NCBI GenBank assembly: GCA_963070105.1
Contig: OY718805.1
Location: 9,028,652 to 9,092,651 of the forward strand
Source of the DNA: Litomosoides sigmodontis
Taxonomy: Eukaryota > Nematoda > Chromadorea > Rhabditida > Onchocercidae
DNA length: 64,000 nucleotides
Direction: 5' to 3'
The position numbers and the translations under genes are program-made. Below the pieces are notes generated by a model. It saw only the letters and a list, made by a program, of their open reading frames with translations, had not been told where the DNA came from and did no database searches. This document shows positions 18,755 through 31,692 of the stretch, in pieces. Numbering within the stretch: position 1 is the stretch's first letter; every line of letters begins with the position of its first letter.

Positions 18755-21700
18755 CGTCCCACTCCTCAAGCTCATTACCTAATGTCATCCGGGCAGCTAC
18801 AATCTCATTATATGGTACATAAGGTATTTTACCTCACAGTTATTGTTAAAAAAAATTTTTTTCCTTAACTGAAATATTTTAAAAAGTTGAGAATTATCCA
18901 ATTTTAGTGTTTCAATTAAATTTAGCATTAATCAAAGAAGCAAAAAGTGAAATGCAATTTTATCGCATTTAAAAGTATTCCTCACTGAGCAACGGATAAT
19001 TATAGGATTATTCATATTTTAGTAGAATTATATTTCAAACTATTCATTTATAATTGCTTGTAAAATTTAGCTTCCGCAAATGCACTCTAACAGCCTGCAT
19101 GACGTGAAGGAAAGTGAGAGAAGAAATGAAAATTTCCAAGGTAAGTTAGTGAGATAAGTTAGTATGTTCGTTTTTTTTTTTATTAAATACCCTTTATTCT
19201 TGCAATTTCAAAATTAATAAACATTTTTTTTTGTCAAAGTGATTTCGTAATTGCAAAGAAATGATTTTTCCAATGGAATTTTATATTTATTAGCTCAAAA
19301 AAACAAAAGTTATTTACGTTAGCTCAATATCTATGGTAATCAGCTAATTATCAAATTAAATTCTTGATGACATAAATATGTCTGTGTGTTTGTGTGTCGG
19401 GATATAAAATTTTTTTTCTTTGTAATTCAATTAAATTCAACCAATTTGCTCGTTTCAAAAATGCAAGGTAAAAGTTTCAATGGAAAAATTTACACTCAAC
19501 TACAACAGCACGCAATTAATGTGTAAAATTTAAAATTTTCAAAATTAAAAATGATAAATGAGACAGACATTCGATATCTCAAGAGCTGTAATGCTAAAGA
19601 CTTAAGTGTAAGCTAAGCGGTTAAAATGTACAACATCTGTTCCACTTGTTAAAATTCCATCAATCTTCATTGAAATATTTTTTTTACAAATTAAACGAAA
19701 AAAAAATGTATTTATTAAAGTTATGATGAGGAAAACTGGCAAATATGCCACTGTCAATCATTATTAATTTTAAAAGAAATGAAAAATTTTAATTTCACAC
19801 AGTATGTGAGAAATTTTTTAAGTTGTAAAAAATTATCAAAAAAAAAAAGAAAATTAGAAAAGAGTGAATGATGCGTAATTGATGTAGAGATTAGTGAAAG
19901 GTAAAATTTCACTGATTTTCGAGAAAAATATTCGAGCAACAAATCGGACATCGGACAATGTGAGGAATGAATGAGGAAGAGAGTAATGATTCACTGATGT
20001 AAGTGTTGTTTGTTGCTTAATTTTAAAAAAAAAAAATTCATCAATAAATTCAATTATTAATTTTGACATGAAAAGTTTTCGCTCTCTGTCTCTCTCTTTC
20101 TCTGAGTTAACAGATCGGATCACAGAGCGCTGAACATTTCATCAATTATTTTAGTTTGCTGTTTTTTTTTTTTTTTTTTTTTTTTATATTTAGAACGAAA
20201 GTACTATTATCGTTGCGATGGCCAACGACGATTTAGCGATGAGTGTCACCCTGCGTTGTACATCAGAACGTCGGAACGGCGAGCATGCAACAATGAAGCT
20301 GACCAGTACAGTCATTTTGCGGACATTGGAGCACTTTGTGAAACATGCATGCAACATCCATTTGCTAATGGTATCTATCCAAAGGCTACCAAACAGGTCT
20401 GATGCAAAATTTCAATGAGAAATATCTGAAAAATGATCATTTAATTACTGATCGATTTTATAACATTTTTTTTTTGCAAATATCTTACAACTATAATTAA
20501 TTAATTAATTAATGAGTCAGTAATACATTCGATTGTTTAATGATTAATTGATCGATTTTCTAACCTTTTTTATTGCTAAATTTGTACGGCTAGAATTAGT
20601 CGGTTAATTAATGAGCTAGCAATTCATTCACCGTTTTCTCGTTTCTTTTAATTTAATAAAATTTTTTCCAACATTTCGTTGATGGTCAGTGTGAAATTTC
20701 AGAGTATAGTGCTTATTTCGAATGCATTTCACTCAATCGACTGCAGCACAATTTCATCCACTGAAACAATCGTTGAAAAATTTTGCCGAATATGTCATAG
20801 CTTTGGTAGTTTCGGTGATCCACTCATTTCACCATGTCGTTGCACCGGTTCGTTGAAATATGTTCATATATCATGCCTACTAGTAAGTTTCTAATAATTT
20901 AATTTAAAATTTAAAAGTGTTGCATAATTTTTGCCTCAAATATATTCCCATAAATATGTGATGCAATATGATAAATTATACATTATGAAAATAATGAATT
21001 GTATCTCAAATTTAATTTAGTAATCTAAAAATGAAATAATAATTTAAAAATTTTCAAATGATAAATTTTCATCATTTAGCATTGGTTGACAATTTGTGCT
21101 CATAAATTAAAGCGTCCAATAATATGTGAACTTTGCCGCTACAAATATCGTCTACGAAATACCATTGATGTATGTAAGTTAATTAATTTCAGATGACAAA
21201 AATGAATTTTTACGCTTTCTATTATTAATGCTACAGTACCTACGCGTTGTGTATCTTTCAACTAATTAAATTTCCTATAATTAATCAATAATTGTAGTAA
21301 TAGTACTTCCTACACTAACAATAATAATTCATTTTTCATCTTACAAACATACGCACAGAGAAGAAAGAGAGAGAGCAAAGAGAGAGAGAGAGAGGGACGT
21401 ACAATAACGACGAAAAAAATCGTTGAAAATTTTCAGTGGCAAAATTTACGTTTACCATCGATTTCAAGACGTGATTTGCGTTATCTGATAGTATTTATTA
21501 TTGCTGTGGCGCTAATGCTCCTTTCCTCAGTGACAACATTGACTTGTTTTTACATTGAAAGGAATTTGAAACGAAATGATACGATGATGGACGATAGCTC
21601 GTTCGTTTATTCTTCCTTCGCTTATAATTTTTCAATTTTTTCCCTATCCATTAAAATCAATTTAGAAAATTAAAATTGATGAATTATTAAAAATTCTTAG

Positions 21701-23061
21701 CAGCAACTTGAAAGCTACTGTTAAAAAAATGAAAAAGGTAGAGAGAGAGAGAGGAAGCGAGAGAGAGAGAGAGGAAGAGTTACAAAGATAGAAAGAGAGA
21801 GGGAGAGAGGATTGAAATAAATAATTAATTTAATTTGCGTATAGGTAAATATACATGTGTGTATTATACGTATTTGAGCGATTAAAATGAATTGATAAAG
21901 TTTTTCTTTCAAATTTATGACATTTAAAAAAATGAATGATATATTTCAATGTACTTTTCCCGCATTTTTTTGATTTCAATTTTTTGAGATCAAAATTTCA
22001 GTGAAGCAATTATGGATATAAACGGTAATTGGGAAAGCTTATTAAGCTTATCGTCTACTTTACTTTCCGTTTTCTTCCTTATCCTATCACTCTGTGTTGC
22101 TATCTATGCTCACATTAAGGTAGGTGATCATCATCTCTTCCATTTATTTTCCACCTCCTCGCTTCAATCAATAAATATTTAAATATAAAAATGAATTAAC
22201 AAATACTTAGAATATGAAAAGACATGAAAAATAAACTAACAAATACTTGGAAATGGAAATATTTGAAAAGCAAATTAATCAATACTTAAATGCAAAACAA
22301 ATAAATATGTAAATACAGAAAGACGTGAATGATGAAATGCATGATACATTAGTAATTTTAACTTGGAAAACTTTTAATAGGAAAAAAAACAAAAAAAAAT
22401 GTGAAAAAAGGGGAGTGAATGTGAAAGTGACAAATAACATTATTCATTAATATTTTTCAACATTATTTACTAATTTTAATTTTGATTGCAATCAAAAAAT
22501 GCGAGATTAAATTCCACAGAGAAACAATAAAGCAATTTCAACATTAATCGTCCTCTTTTCGTGCTTCAGACAAATACTAGCCTAATAAAATATTTGTATC
22601 GTTTATGGGTTAATAATCAAAACTGGAAGATAGAGGAGTATCAACCGGGCCATGATCAGCGTTACTGCCATAAAATGGAACAACTTCGAAAACGATTAAA
22701 CGGTAAAATAAAATGAATTTAATTTGAGAAAAAAGTATGCTGTGATTACTGTAGTCGTTGCTAGTTGGTCCTAAGCAAGCAAGAGATCATATAGTGAACA
22801 TTATGAATTTTACATTTACATTTTTTGTCGCTTTTCTTCTCACCTCTCTTCACTTTACGTGTTCTTTTACTTTTAAATTTCTCAAAGTATTCATTCATTT
22901 TTCATCTTGTGGAACTGATTGCTTCCTAACTTTTTTCTTCTTTTGCTTCGTTTTTGTTCAGTCGCTTGCTTTATCACTTAGTTCCTAGCATTATTTCGTT
23001 CCTTAAACAATCAATCATCTTATCAGCGGTGATAAGTGTTAAATGATAAAATCATAAAATA

Positions 23062-23155
<94 letters not shown>

Positions 23156-24736
23156 TGCATTTTTTTTCTTCCGTAAGTTTAAGGCTAACAATTATCAAAA
23201 TATTTAAGGTATTTTTATTTCATATTTCATGCGTACATCCAAGCAGAAACGGTAACAACTATCGTCTAAGGCATTGCGATGAAAGTAATAATAATAATTT
23301 AAAAATAATAATAAATAAATAATAAATAATAATAAATAATAAATAATAAATAATAAATAATAAATAATAAATAATAAATAATAAATAATAAATAATAAAT
23401 AATAAATAATAAATAATAAATAATAAATAATAAATAATAAATAATAAATAATAAATAATAAATAATAAATAATAAATAATAATAAATAATAATAAATAAT
23501 AATAAATAATAATAAATAATAATAAATAATAATAAATAATAAATAATAATAAATAATAATAAATAATAATAAATAATAAATAATAATACATAATAAATAA
23601 TAATAAATAATAATAAATAATAATAAATAATAATAAATAATAATAAATAATAATAAATAATAATAAATAATAAATAATAATAAATAATAATAAATAATAA
23701 TAAATAATAATAAATAATAATAAATAATAATAAATAATAATAAATAATAATAAATAATAATAAATAATAATAAATAATAATAAATAATAATAAATAATAA
23801 TAAATAATAATAAATAATAATAAATAATAATAAATAATAATAAATAATAATAAATAATAATAAATAATAATAAATAATAATAAATAATAATAAATAATAA
23901 TAAATAATAATAAATAATAATAAATAATAATAAATAATAATAAATAATAATAAATAATAATAAATAATAATAAATAATAATAAATAATAATAAATAATAA
24001 TAAATAATAATAAATAATAATAAACAATAATAAACAATAATAAATAATAATAATAAATAACAATAAATAATAAATAATAATAACATTAGTAATAATAATT
24101 GATAGTTACGATGGTATAATAAAAGTGTAATTTGATAGTAAAGCAGTGAATTTAATAATGATAACGCTAATAATGATAACAGTAATTAAAGCCGATGTAA
24201 TGCAAAGTAGGATTTGATAAAATGACTTTCACTTTAGTTAATTGCTATTATAGAGAAGAATTAGATTGTAAGGCTAAAGTAAAATTTGGCGAAAACAAGT
24301 CAACTGACGTAAAATTAACGTAACTAGCGTGGAATTAACGTAAAATTTGGCTAACGGCTGACGTGAAACTTGTCGAACAACAAGTGATGACAACCTTTCG
24401 GAGCATACGCACGTGCAAGTTAAAGATGTGGCAGGAGAATGAAGCAGATTTTGAAATTATTAAAAAATTTTTATTCAATCTGCCAAATCCACAAATTTAC
24501 TTTAGACGTGTGTTCTTTATGAAATGTAAAAATAATTATTATGAAATGGTAGAGAATGGATGGATTGGCTGAGTGAAACGCGAATGTGATCGATTACTGC
24601 GTGGTGCCGTAACGTCTATCCATTTATCATACTTCATTTCTAAATTCTCGCTCACGCATGTTTTAATTCCATTTTTGTTACAATTTCAGAATTTGAAACT
24701 TCAAAAACAGTCAAATTAGCGGCAAAACATTGTTGA
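18755..24736 (+). CDS. MARCH-type (RING-CH) membrane E3 ubiquitin ligase
   Basis: Predicted membrane-bound RING-CH E3 ligase that would ubiquitinate membrane cargo in the endosomal or secretory system. Exons are 18755-18823, 19071-19140, 20194-20396, 20703-20882, 21080-21169, 21437-21600, 22002-22119, 22570-22702 and 24690-24736. All phases match and give 357 residues without a start codon, so one or more 5' exons are missing. The C4HC3 RING-CH is complete: FCRIC, SPCRC, seven residues to the His of YVHISC, then ICELC. Two hydrophobic segments follow ([19 protein letters not shown] and [19 protein letters not shown]), as in MARCH1/8 and MARCH2/3. The donor after exon 6 (GTTCGT) is weak. N-terminal exons encode a Cys-rich stretch ([20 protein letters not shown]) that I do not recognise. 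The last intron (2 kb) contains large TA and TAA/TAAA repeats. RING-CH identity is secure; the N-terminal exons are moderate. Confidence 0.82.
20440..20635. repeat. Diverged tandem duplication in a MARCH intron
   Basis: Two copies of roughly 95 bases share TGATCGATTTT near the start and TTAATTAATGAG followed by CAGTAAT or AGCAAT near the end. The copies differ substantially, and they fill most of the intron before the RING-CH exon. Confidence 0.55.
22175..22335. repeat. Degenerate tandem repeat in a MARCH intron
   Basis: Three to four diverged units of about 45-50 bases share the core AATTAACAAATACTTAGAA and variants. It is non-coding. Confidence 0.5.
23065..23152. repeat. (TA)n microsatellite
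   Basis: About 43 TA units lie in the last MARCH intron. Confidence 0.97.
23290..24085. repeat. Large TAA/TAAA satellite array
   Basis: An array of almost 800 bases. The left part (about 23317-23480) has a 7-base unit TAATAAA; most of the right part (about 23480-24030) has a 10-base unit TAATAATAAA, with a few single-base changes. The reverse strand lacks stops in all three frames and so shows three overlapping frames of over 250 codons made of Ile, Tyr, Leu and Phe; these are artefacts. Confidence 0.95.
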
Positions 24737-25081
24737 AATGAATTATTTCTCATACAAACAATAATGCATTTGAGAGTCTGACTAGAAGTGCAGTTGAATT
24801 TAATTCACTGAAATATTTCATAGAAATATTATATCTAATAATTTTTCATCCAACTTGAGGCGTCATAAATTCACCTATTACCAAACAACACTCCATTTGA
24901 GAGTCTGACTAATAGATGACTGATACAATGACAGAGTTCATTTTACTACTTTTATGTGTTTTACGAGTTCTTGGAAGGCAGAGGTTAACTTCTGCTTACT
25001 TTTCATTATCAGAAAATGATCAGCTAAGCTTATAGCTCAAGCTTATCCGCTCAGCAATTGCATCAATAAATTGACAAGACG

Positions 25082-25273
25082 ATTAATTAGTCAAAAAGCA
25101 TCTAATATTTATGAATTAAAGTTGAAGAATTGGGTATGGAAATTCAGGTATGTATAAATTTCAAGTATATAAAAACCATTGTAAACGATCATATAAAGAG
25201 GCGAGAGCATCTGTAATTAATGCATCAATTCTTCAAACTTTAATTCATAAATATTAGATGCTTTTTGATTAAT
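25082..25273. repeat. Imperfect inverted repeat with about 48-base arms
   Basis: The left arm (25082-25132) and right arm (25226-25273) are reverse complements over about 48 bases, with two small indels. The shared core includes CAAAAAGCATCTAATATTTA. The spacer is about 93 bases. It could be a small non-autonomous MITE-like element or a transcribed hairpin. Confidence 0.8.
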
Positions 25274-25800
25274 TATCGAATATTAATTTATTTCAAATCT
25301 TTCAACAAATTTCAATTTTTTTTTCTCCAAAAATTCTTCAACATCTTAAACAGTAACTGATAATTGATGGTTAATTAATTAATTAATTAATGACTAGTGG
25401 TAAAATTGTGAAATTCATTAATTAGCAATAAATTTATGGAAGTTAAAAATAAATTATTTCATTGTGAAAATGTAAAAATGAAAATATGAAGAGGATATTT
25501 TATTGGTAAGCAATTTTGGATGAGATTAATGAAGTTGAGAGATAGGAAAATGCAGATGGTAGCGCTGTAGCAAATCGTTAATTCCTTCTTCATATCTTTT
25601 TTTCTTTTCGAAATGAATGAGATGATTTATTTGCATAAGTAAATATACAAAGCCTCAACGTATCCGTCTGGTTGCGCCATCCATCCGTTCATTAATAATG
25701 AAGAAGAGAATTAACTGGCACTACGCCTCTTTGTTTTAGTGATTAAAATGAAGAAAGTATGTGAGGAAAATGACCATCTTTCATAAACCACCGTATCTCA

Positions 25801-26080
25801 TAGTTTTGCAGATGAAAATGATAGCACTCAATAGTGTCACAGAAGAAAATGACAGTAATCCGTAGTTCTACAGAAGAAAATGATAGTACCCAATAGTGCC
25901 ACAGAAGAAAATGACAGTAATCCGTAGTTCTACAGAAGAAAATGATAGTACCCAATAGTGCCACAGAAGCAAATGACAGTAATCCGTAGTTCTACAGAAG
26001 AAAATGATAGTACCCAATAGTGCCACAGAAGAAAATGACAGTAATCCGTAGTTCTACAAAAGAAAATGATAGTACCTTAG
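25801..26080. repeat. 62-bp tandem repeat made of two 31-bp half units
   Basis: About 4.5 copies have an exact 62-base period (the GACAGTAATCC motif starts at 25851, 25913, 25975 and 26037). Each unit consists of two related 31-mers that both begin AGAAGAAAATGA and then differ (TAGTACCCAATAGTGCCAC versus CAGTAATCCGTAGTTCTAC). The central copies are nearly identical and the outer ones are decayed. Confidence 0.92.
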
Positions 26081-26695
26081 AGTTTTACTCATATTTTCAA
26101 ATTAATTCAATTTCAAACACAAAACACATTGTGGGGAATATTTGAAATCTTTCAAAAATTTTGATTTTTTTCCAAAAATTTTCTTAATACCTTAAATAAT
26201 GCGTAAAAAGTTATGAATTAGCACAGGAAAATCTCAAATGGATAATATTATTGTTGCAGTAAAATTGAAATGAAATTGAATTGGCAACGCTCTTCTTCAT
26301 TTGTATGCTCAAAAAAGTGAATTAATCAATTTGCTTTTGTTGTGAAAAAGTTGACTGGAAATTCTTTTGAAGTTTGTTATAGAATAAGTGAGCAGATGAA
26401 AGCGAAAAAAAAAGTTGTTAACTTAAGCTATGCAGTCGCTTAAGTTAATTTAGTGAAAGAAAGAATGATCAAATAAATCGATCAACAAAGAGTGCACATT
26501 TAGGTACAAATTTGAATTAAATTATTTAAAAATAAGTGACAGAGAAATTGAATTGAATTGTGCGAGTGCGAGAGAGAGAGAAAGAGCGAGAGACAAAAAG
26601 AGAGAAGAGATGAAAAGAAACAAGAGAGGAAGGGTTAGAAGAGGAAATCACTGCTTTCGCCTCTCTGCTAGCAACAAGCACAACTAAAACAACAT

Positions 26696-26708
26696 TGACC
26701 TATGACCT
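26696..26708 (-). promoter_or_regulatory. Perfect DR1 nuclear-receptor-type half-site pair
   Basis: The + strand reads TGACCTATGACCT, that is AGGTCA-T-AGGTCA on the minus strand. Direct repeats of AGGTCA with one-base spacing bind RXR- and HNF4-type nuclear receptors. It lies in a less AT-rich patch (about 26640-26860). No adjacent gene start is evident, so function is speculative. Confidence 0.35.
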
Positions 26709-26739
26709 TTCGCGTCAGTAAATCCTTTTTTAAACAACG

Positions 26740-26850
26740 CACTACCAGTAACGCAAAAGCAAGTAAATTCAGGACGAAGTGAATGAATGAAAAGCACTGC
26801 CAGTAGTAGCACAGGCGGAGGTAAATTCAACACGAACGAAATGAGAGAAA
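26740..26850. repeat. Diverged tandem duplication
   Basis: Two copies of about 60 bases share GCACTACCAGTAACGCAAAA-like and GTAAATTCAGGACGAA-like blocks (second copy GCACTGCCAGTAGTAGCACA and GTAAATTCAACACGAA). They lie next to the DR1-like site. Confidence 0.55.
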
Positions 26851-29800
26851 ATAATTTTAAAAGATAATTTGAAAAAAAAAAAATTTTTTTTCCTTCCATC
26901 TTTAGGTCTTTTCAGTAATAAAAGAATGGGTGAAATAATTTGTGGAAAAGAAATGTCAAATTCGTTTAAAAAACTTTTTAAAAATTTAAGCTAACCAAAT
27001 AAATTGTTCCTTACGACAACTAAATTCGACAATGATAACTCTTAACATCTTATTATCATTATCAAATGATAAACTATTATAGTGGAAGAAAAATAGCAAA
27101 TAATACCTATACCATTTATAGCTATACCTATAACTATACCACTTATTTCTTCTTTCTCGTTCACTCATTCTCTCCCTTTCTCTCCCTCTCTTTCTCTCTC
27201 TCTCTCTCTCACCGCTCAATAATTTAATAAATCTTTTCGTTTTTTTTTTGTGAACATTTACTTGACCTAAAAAAGAAAAACGAAGAAAAAAAAACTCATC
27301 TTTCATTCATGTCTTCAATCAATCATAAAATATTTATTTTATTATCAGGAAGTGAGCAAGAAAGAGGGAGAGAGAAGGAGAAAGAGAGAGGGAGAGAGAA
27401 AGAGAAAAAAAGAGGCGCATTTGGTTCAGTTCATTACATTTCTTCACCAGATGTGCGCCTTTTCTTGCTTCTCAATTTGAATGGATCTTATTTCCGTACA
27501 CTTCATCACTCCTCACTTCACGTACAGTCTCACCGTCACACTCACTTAGTGTGTCAATCATTCATTCATTTCAAAAGCTTATGAATTAAGCAAAGGAAGG
27601 AAGGAAGGACGACTTTTAGCTAATTGTCATTATTTGTTGCACATTTTCTCACCTAAATTAAATTTTTTTTTTTTCAAATTTTCTTCCATCAAAATTTCTT
27701 CTCCTCCTCTTTGTTAGCACTTAATTAACTCTTATGTTTCACGTGTGAGCTAATGATCTGATATCTTCCGCATCATTCCGATTATAGCAATCGTTACTAT
27801 TCATCAAGTTTATCTCTTTGATGGTTTAAATTAACTACTACTGATAAGATTGGAGTTAGGATTTGGAATAATATTCAGTACTTCAGTTAAATATGCAAAT
27901 GAGATGATATTCAATATGATAATTTTTTTGATTATAAAAAAAAATGCGGAAAGGGCAAAAAAGAGCGGATTACCAAAATATCATCAATTAATTTATTAAT
28001 TAATTAATTAAGGACATTTTCGAATACTGTAAAGTTACCGACCTTTATGACGGTGATGATGATGATGGTGATGATGATGATATTTGATGTATTTTTTTTC
28101 CTCCCACGAGAAATTTCAAACAATGTTTAATGAATTTCGATTCCTACCTCACATCTTTTTTTTTTCTTCTTTCACATAAAAATTCTAAATTTTTTTTTAT
28201 TGCTACTGCTTTTGATGATTCATGCAATACAAGTGATGTATGAAGTGGTGGGGGGTTTTTTTTTTGAAAAAAAAAGAAGGAAAAAATGTCATCGGATGAA
28301 ATTGACTTGTTGTTGTTGTTGTTGTTCAATTGAATTGCTCATTTTTTTTTTGCTATCCAATTTTCACTGATGCAAAAACAAATTTAGTAATTTCAGTATT
28401 GTTTCTCTTTTTTTTTTATTTTTTTGAATTTTAAACATTTTTATTTCTAGTGATTTTCAATTTTTCGGTTTGCACCTTATTCCTACCTGTCTAATCATTT
28501 TCTTTTTTTTGAAGGATTTTTTAAACTGTTGAAAAGAAGCAATCTTCTTTCCATCCGCTAGCTCAGCAAACTATTTACCCTCCACAGCATCCATTCATTA
28601 ATGATTTTTTAATTAACAGAAAATGAAATATTTTTTTCTGCAACTGTAGCAATTAATAATTGTAAATTATTGGGAATTAATTCATTAATTTCACTTCATT
28701 CGAAATGGGTTAGAAGAAGAGCGAATAATAGATTAATGAGTTTGAAATTAAATTTTTAAATAGCAATGAGCGAAATGTAAACTGATTGATGGTGCCACGA
28801 AAACAAATTTCAAATAACAACATACTGAAATGTCCGGAAATTGATCATCTTCTAAATGCTGCAGTCCAAAATTGAAGTAATTATGTGAAGTTGAGAGGAA
28901 GGAAAAATTTATTCCCTCGCCCAATTAGCGTAATTTAAACTTTCCTTTCAACATTTTGCTTAGTATTAGATAGCTAGCACACTCGCCTGTGAGTAAGCTA
29001 ACAAAAGATCATTACAAGTGCTAGAATGAGAACCATTTCGCAAAAATTTAAATCTCTTAAAATCGAAATTTTAGACTGCTTGCTTTTAAGATTTCTTACC
29101 GAATAAGTGCATCGAAGGGTGCTTCATTCATTGTAAAGCCTATATAAAACTCTCGCCTCTACCTCTCTCTTCTTCTCGCTCTCTCTCTCTCTCTCTCTCT
29201 GTTCTTCCACTTTATCTCTTCGAAAGCGTAATAAATTTTCGCCTTCAAGTATGTTTTACATTCGTAAAATAACTTTATATGAAATGAAATGAGACAGTAG
29301 TGGCGCGTTGCCAAGAAGGAAATACTATTTGCAATTTCATGCAGTGTGTTTATTAGCACATAAGAATAATTATAATTAATAATAACAGTTAGTAATAAAG
29401 TAATTAATAGTAAGTAATAAGCTTTTATTATTATTAATTAATTAATTAATGATTGAATAATATAGCTTAATAATAAAAATGCTACTAAAATTAATTACCT
29501 TTCCTTTCTCGTCCTCTATTTCATCGAGTACTTTTATTTTGATTGCTTAATATGAAATAAATTTTAGTTAAATGTGAAATGAAAGCATTTTGCTTTAGCA
29601 TCAGAAGCTTCCCTTCTACGTTTTAGGATTGAAATTCATTCTTTCCTTACAGTGGCAATCTAAAAATTTTATTTCCCCTAACTTACGACAATAATATTTC
29701 TCTGAATGATGCAAACAATTTTTCACCTCGAAAGCTAAGCTTTCATGTTCAATGAGATCGATTTTAATTTGAGTGAAAAATGTGCCAATTATCCTGCTAT

Positions 29801-30389
29801 TCCTTATCAACTCCACCGAAACTAATTAATTATTCATCAAATTATAATTTTCATTTTGCAAAGTTCAAAAATCATTACACATTGCAATGTTTCTTAAACA
29901 AAATTAATACATTCATACTTTCTATCAAATTTCTCCTAGCATTCTAGGCAGATGCGCTGTTGTTGCATATCAAATTGTACACCTTAAAATGAAATCTCAT
30001 TTTTCACCTCACAGCACCTCAATGTGCCAAATGGGAAAATTGAGGAGGACTGATGCTGATAACTTGTGGTGCACATGGATATTTTAAAATTCACATTATC
30101 ATTTGAAAAACAAAAAGTTGATTGAAGTGAAATGTAGGTAGTAGTAGCACGAAGAATTTCCCCACTAAATCATTCCTCACTTCCTACCCATCATCTATCA
30201 CTTCGCGACATACATATTTTAATGTGAAAAAAAAAATTTAATTAGCTGCAAAAAGAAGCGAACACCCCCTCTACCTCCTGCTATTAATAATCGATATGTA
30301 AATTTCGGCAAAAAAATTTTTACAAAAAAAAAAAGAGAGAGTAACACAAATGAGGAGAAGAGTCATGTTGATAGGATTGTTTGTTGCAG

Positions 30390-30540
30390 ATGAAGTTATA
30401 CCAAATTATGGAACTGATCGAGATGCACCCGATGAATTAGTGGATTCGAGAGGTGTTGGAAGTGAAAAACGTATTTGTAATTTAACATCATCATTGCCAT
30501 CATCAAGAGCTGCCTTAATACAATCATCATCATCATCCCT

Positions 30541-30610
<70 letters not shown>

Positions 30611-30742
30611 CCTTCTACCATATCTGGTGGATTTAAGTCAACAATCGTTCAAGGCACAACCAGTAATAATGCTATCACCACTATCATACCTGCTAATTAC
30701 ATCATATCAACAACTGTTGCAAAAGCACCCGTTATGCTATGA
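30390..30742 (+). CDS. Unassigned exon-like segment with poly-Ser/poly-Ala
   Basis: After an acceptor TTTGTTGCAG at 30380-30389 a frame stays open to a TGA at 30740-30742. It starts DEVIPNYGTDRDAPDELVDS, continues through a non-repetitive basic and Ser-rich part, then runs of Ser (TCA codons) and Ala (GCA codons), and ends in TTVAKAPVML. The first part looks like normal coding sequence, and Ser/Ala runs are common in transcription factors. I found no partner exons. The (TCA)n and (GCA)n runs keep other frames open too, so length alone is not evidence. Confidence 0.35.
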
Positions 30743-31692
30743 ATTTTTTTCACTCACTTTTTTTTTTCCCTCTTAAAAAAAATTTAAAAATTTAGATATT
30801 AGAAAGAGCTAGTGGCATTTCAATTTTTACGACAAACAAGCAATAAAAAAATTTTTTCTATTTATCAGCAGTAATTTTTGATTGATTAAATTTATAAGAA
30901 ATTGAATTTTGTTTTTCTTATTAGCCTAAATCTATTAATTACATTCTTTCTCATTAAAATTAAATTTGCAACGAGTTTTGCAAACATTTTTGCACATGCT
31001 GTAAAAATTTGATGAATAAATTTTGAAAATTTCATTAATTTTTGTCACTCTCTTAACACTTCCATTTGCAACAAGCAATCGCTGAATGATTTGTGAAAGA
31101 TCAAAAATCAAACAAATTTTTCACAATTTCAAATCTTTTCTTTCTTCATCTTTACAATTATACAATGACAATGATTATGAGATTATTTATTTTTGGAAAA
31201 AAATATTAAATAAGCAAAAAAAAAGCATTGCTTCACCTTCCACCTCTTAAATAACACTTTAAAAAGTCAATTAATTATTGGCTGTGCATTATTATTATTC
31301 TATTATTATTGTTATTATTATTAATTATTATTATTATCGTTATCATTACCACTATCATCACAATTATCATTATCATTGCATAATTACTGTTATTATTATT
31401 ATGCTGTAATTACTACCAGTAGAAGTAGTACTGCAATTAAAATGATAGTTATTGCTGTTAATGCTCCTCCCCCCTCCGCCCCCACTCCCTCCTCCCCCGC
31501 CTCCCCCACTTCCACTGCCACTATTTGCATTAGCACTTAGCACTGTGACATCAAATATCATGTACATATTGTATATGCTATGACACATTTCCATTAACAC
31601 CAATTTCTTTCCATCCATTTTTTGAAATTTTTTTTTTTTAAAATTGACATTTAATTTTGTTAGCAATCGATTTTTCCATTAATTTTTGCTAG

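Noticed and set aside
20218..20418. A 66-codon + frame starting [10 protein letters not shown]
   Set aside because: It is out of frame with the RING-CH exon; the overlapping frame with Cys-rich product joins neighbours in phase at both ends.
23204..24086. Three overlapping minus-strand open frames of over 250 codons
   Set aside because: They are produced by the TAA/TAAA satellite, whose reverse strand contains no stop codons; the products are only Ile, Tyr, Leu and Phe.
24363..24572. A 69-codon + frame in the last MARCH intron
   Set aside because: No acceptor or donor puts it in frame with the flanking exons, and exon 6 joins 24690 directly in phase.
30396..30621. Minus-strand poly-Met and poly-Asp frames
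   Set aside because: They are the complement of the (TCA)n/(GCA)n runs and have no splice or conservation support.
31373..31666. Minus-strand frame with a Gly/Ser-rich run
   Set aside because: The run comes from a C-rich simple sequence and the flanks are AT-rich, low-complexity sequence; nothing else supports coding.
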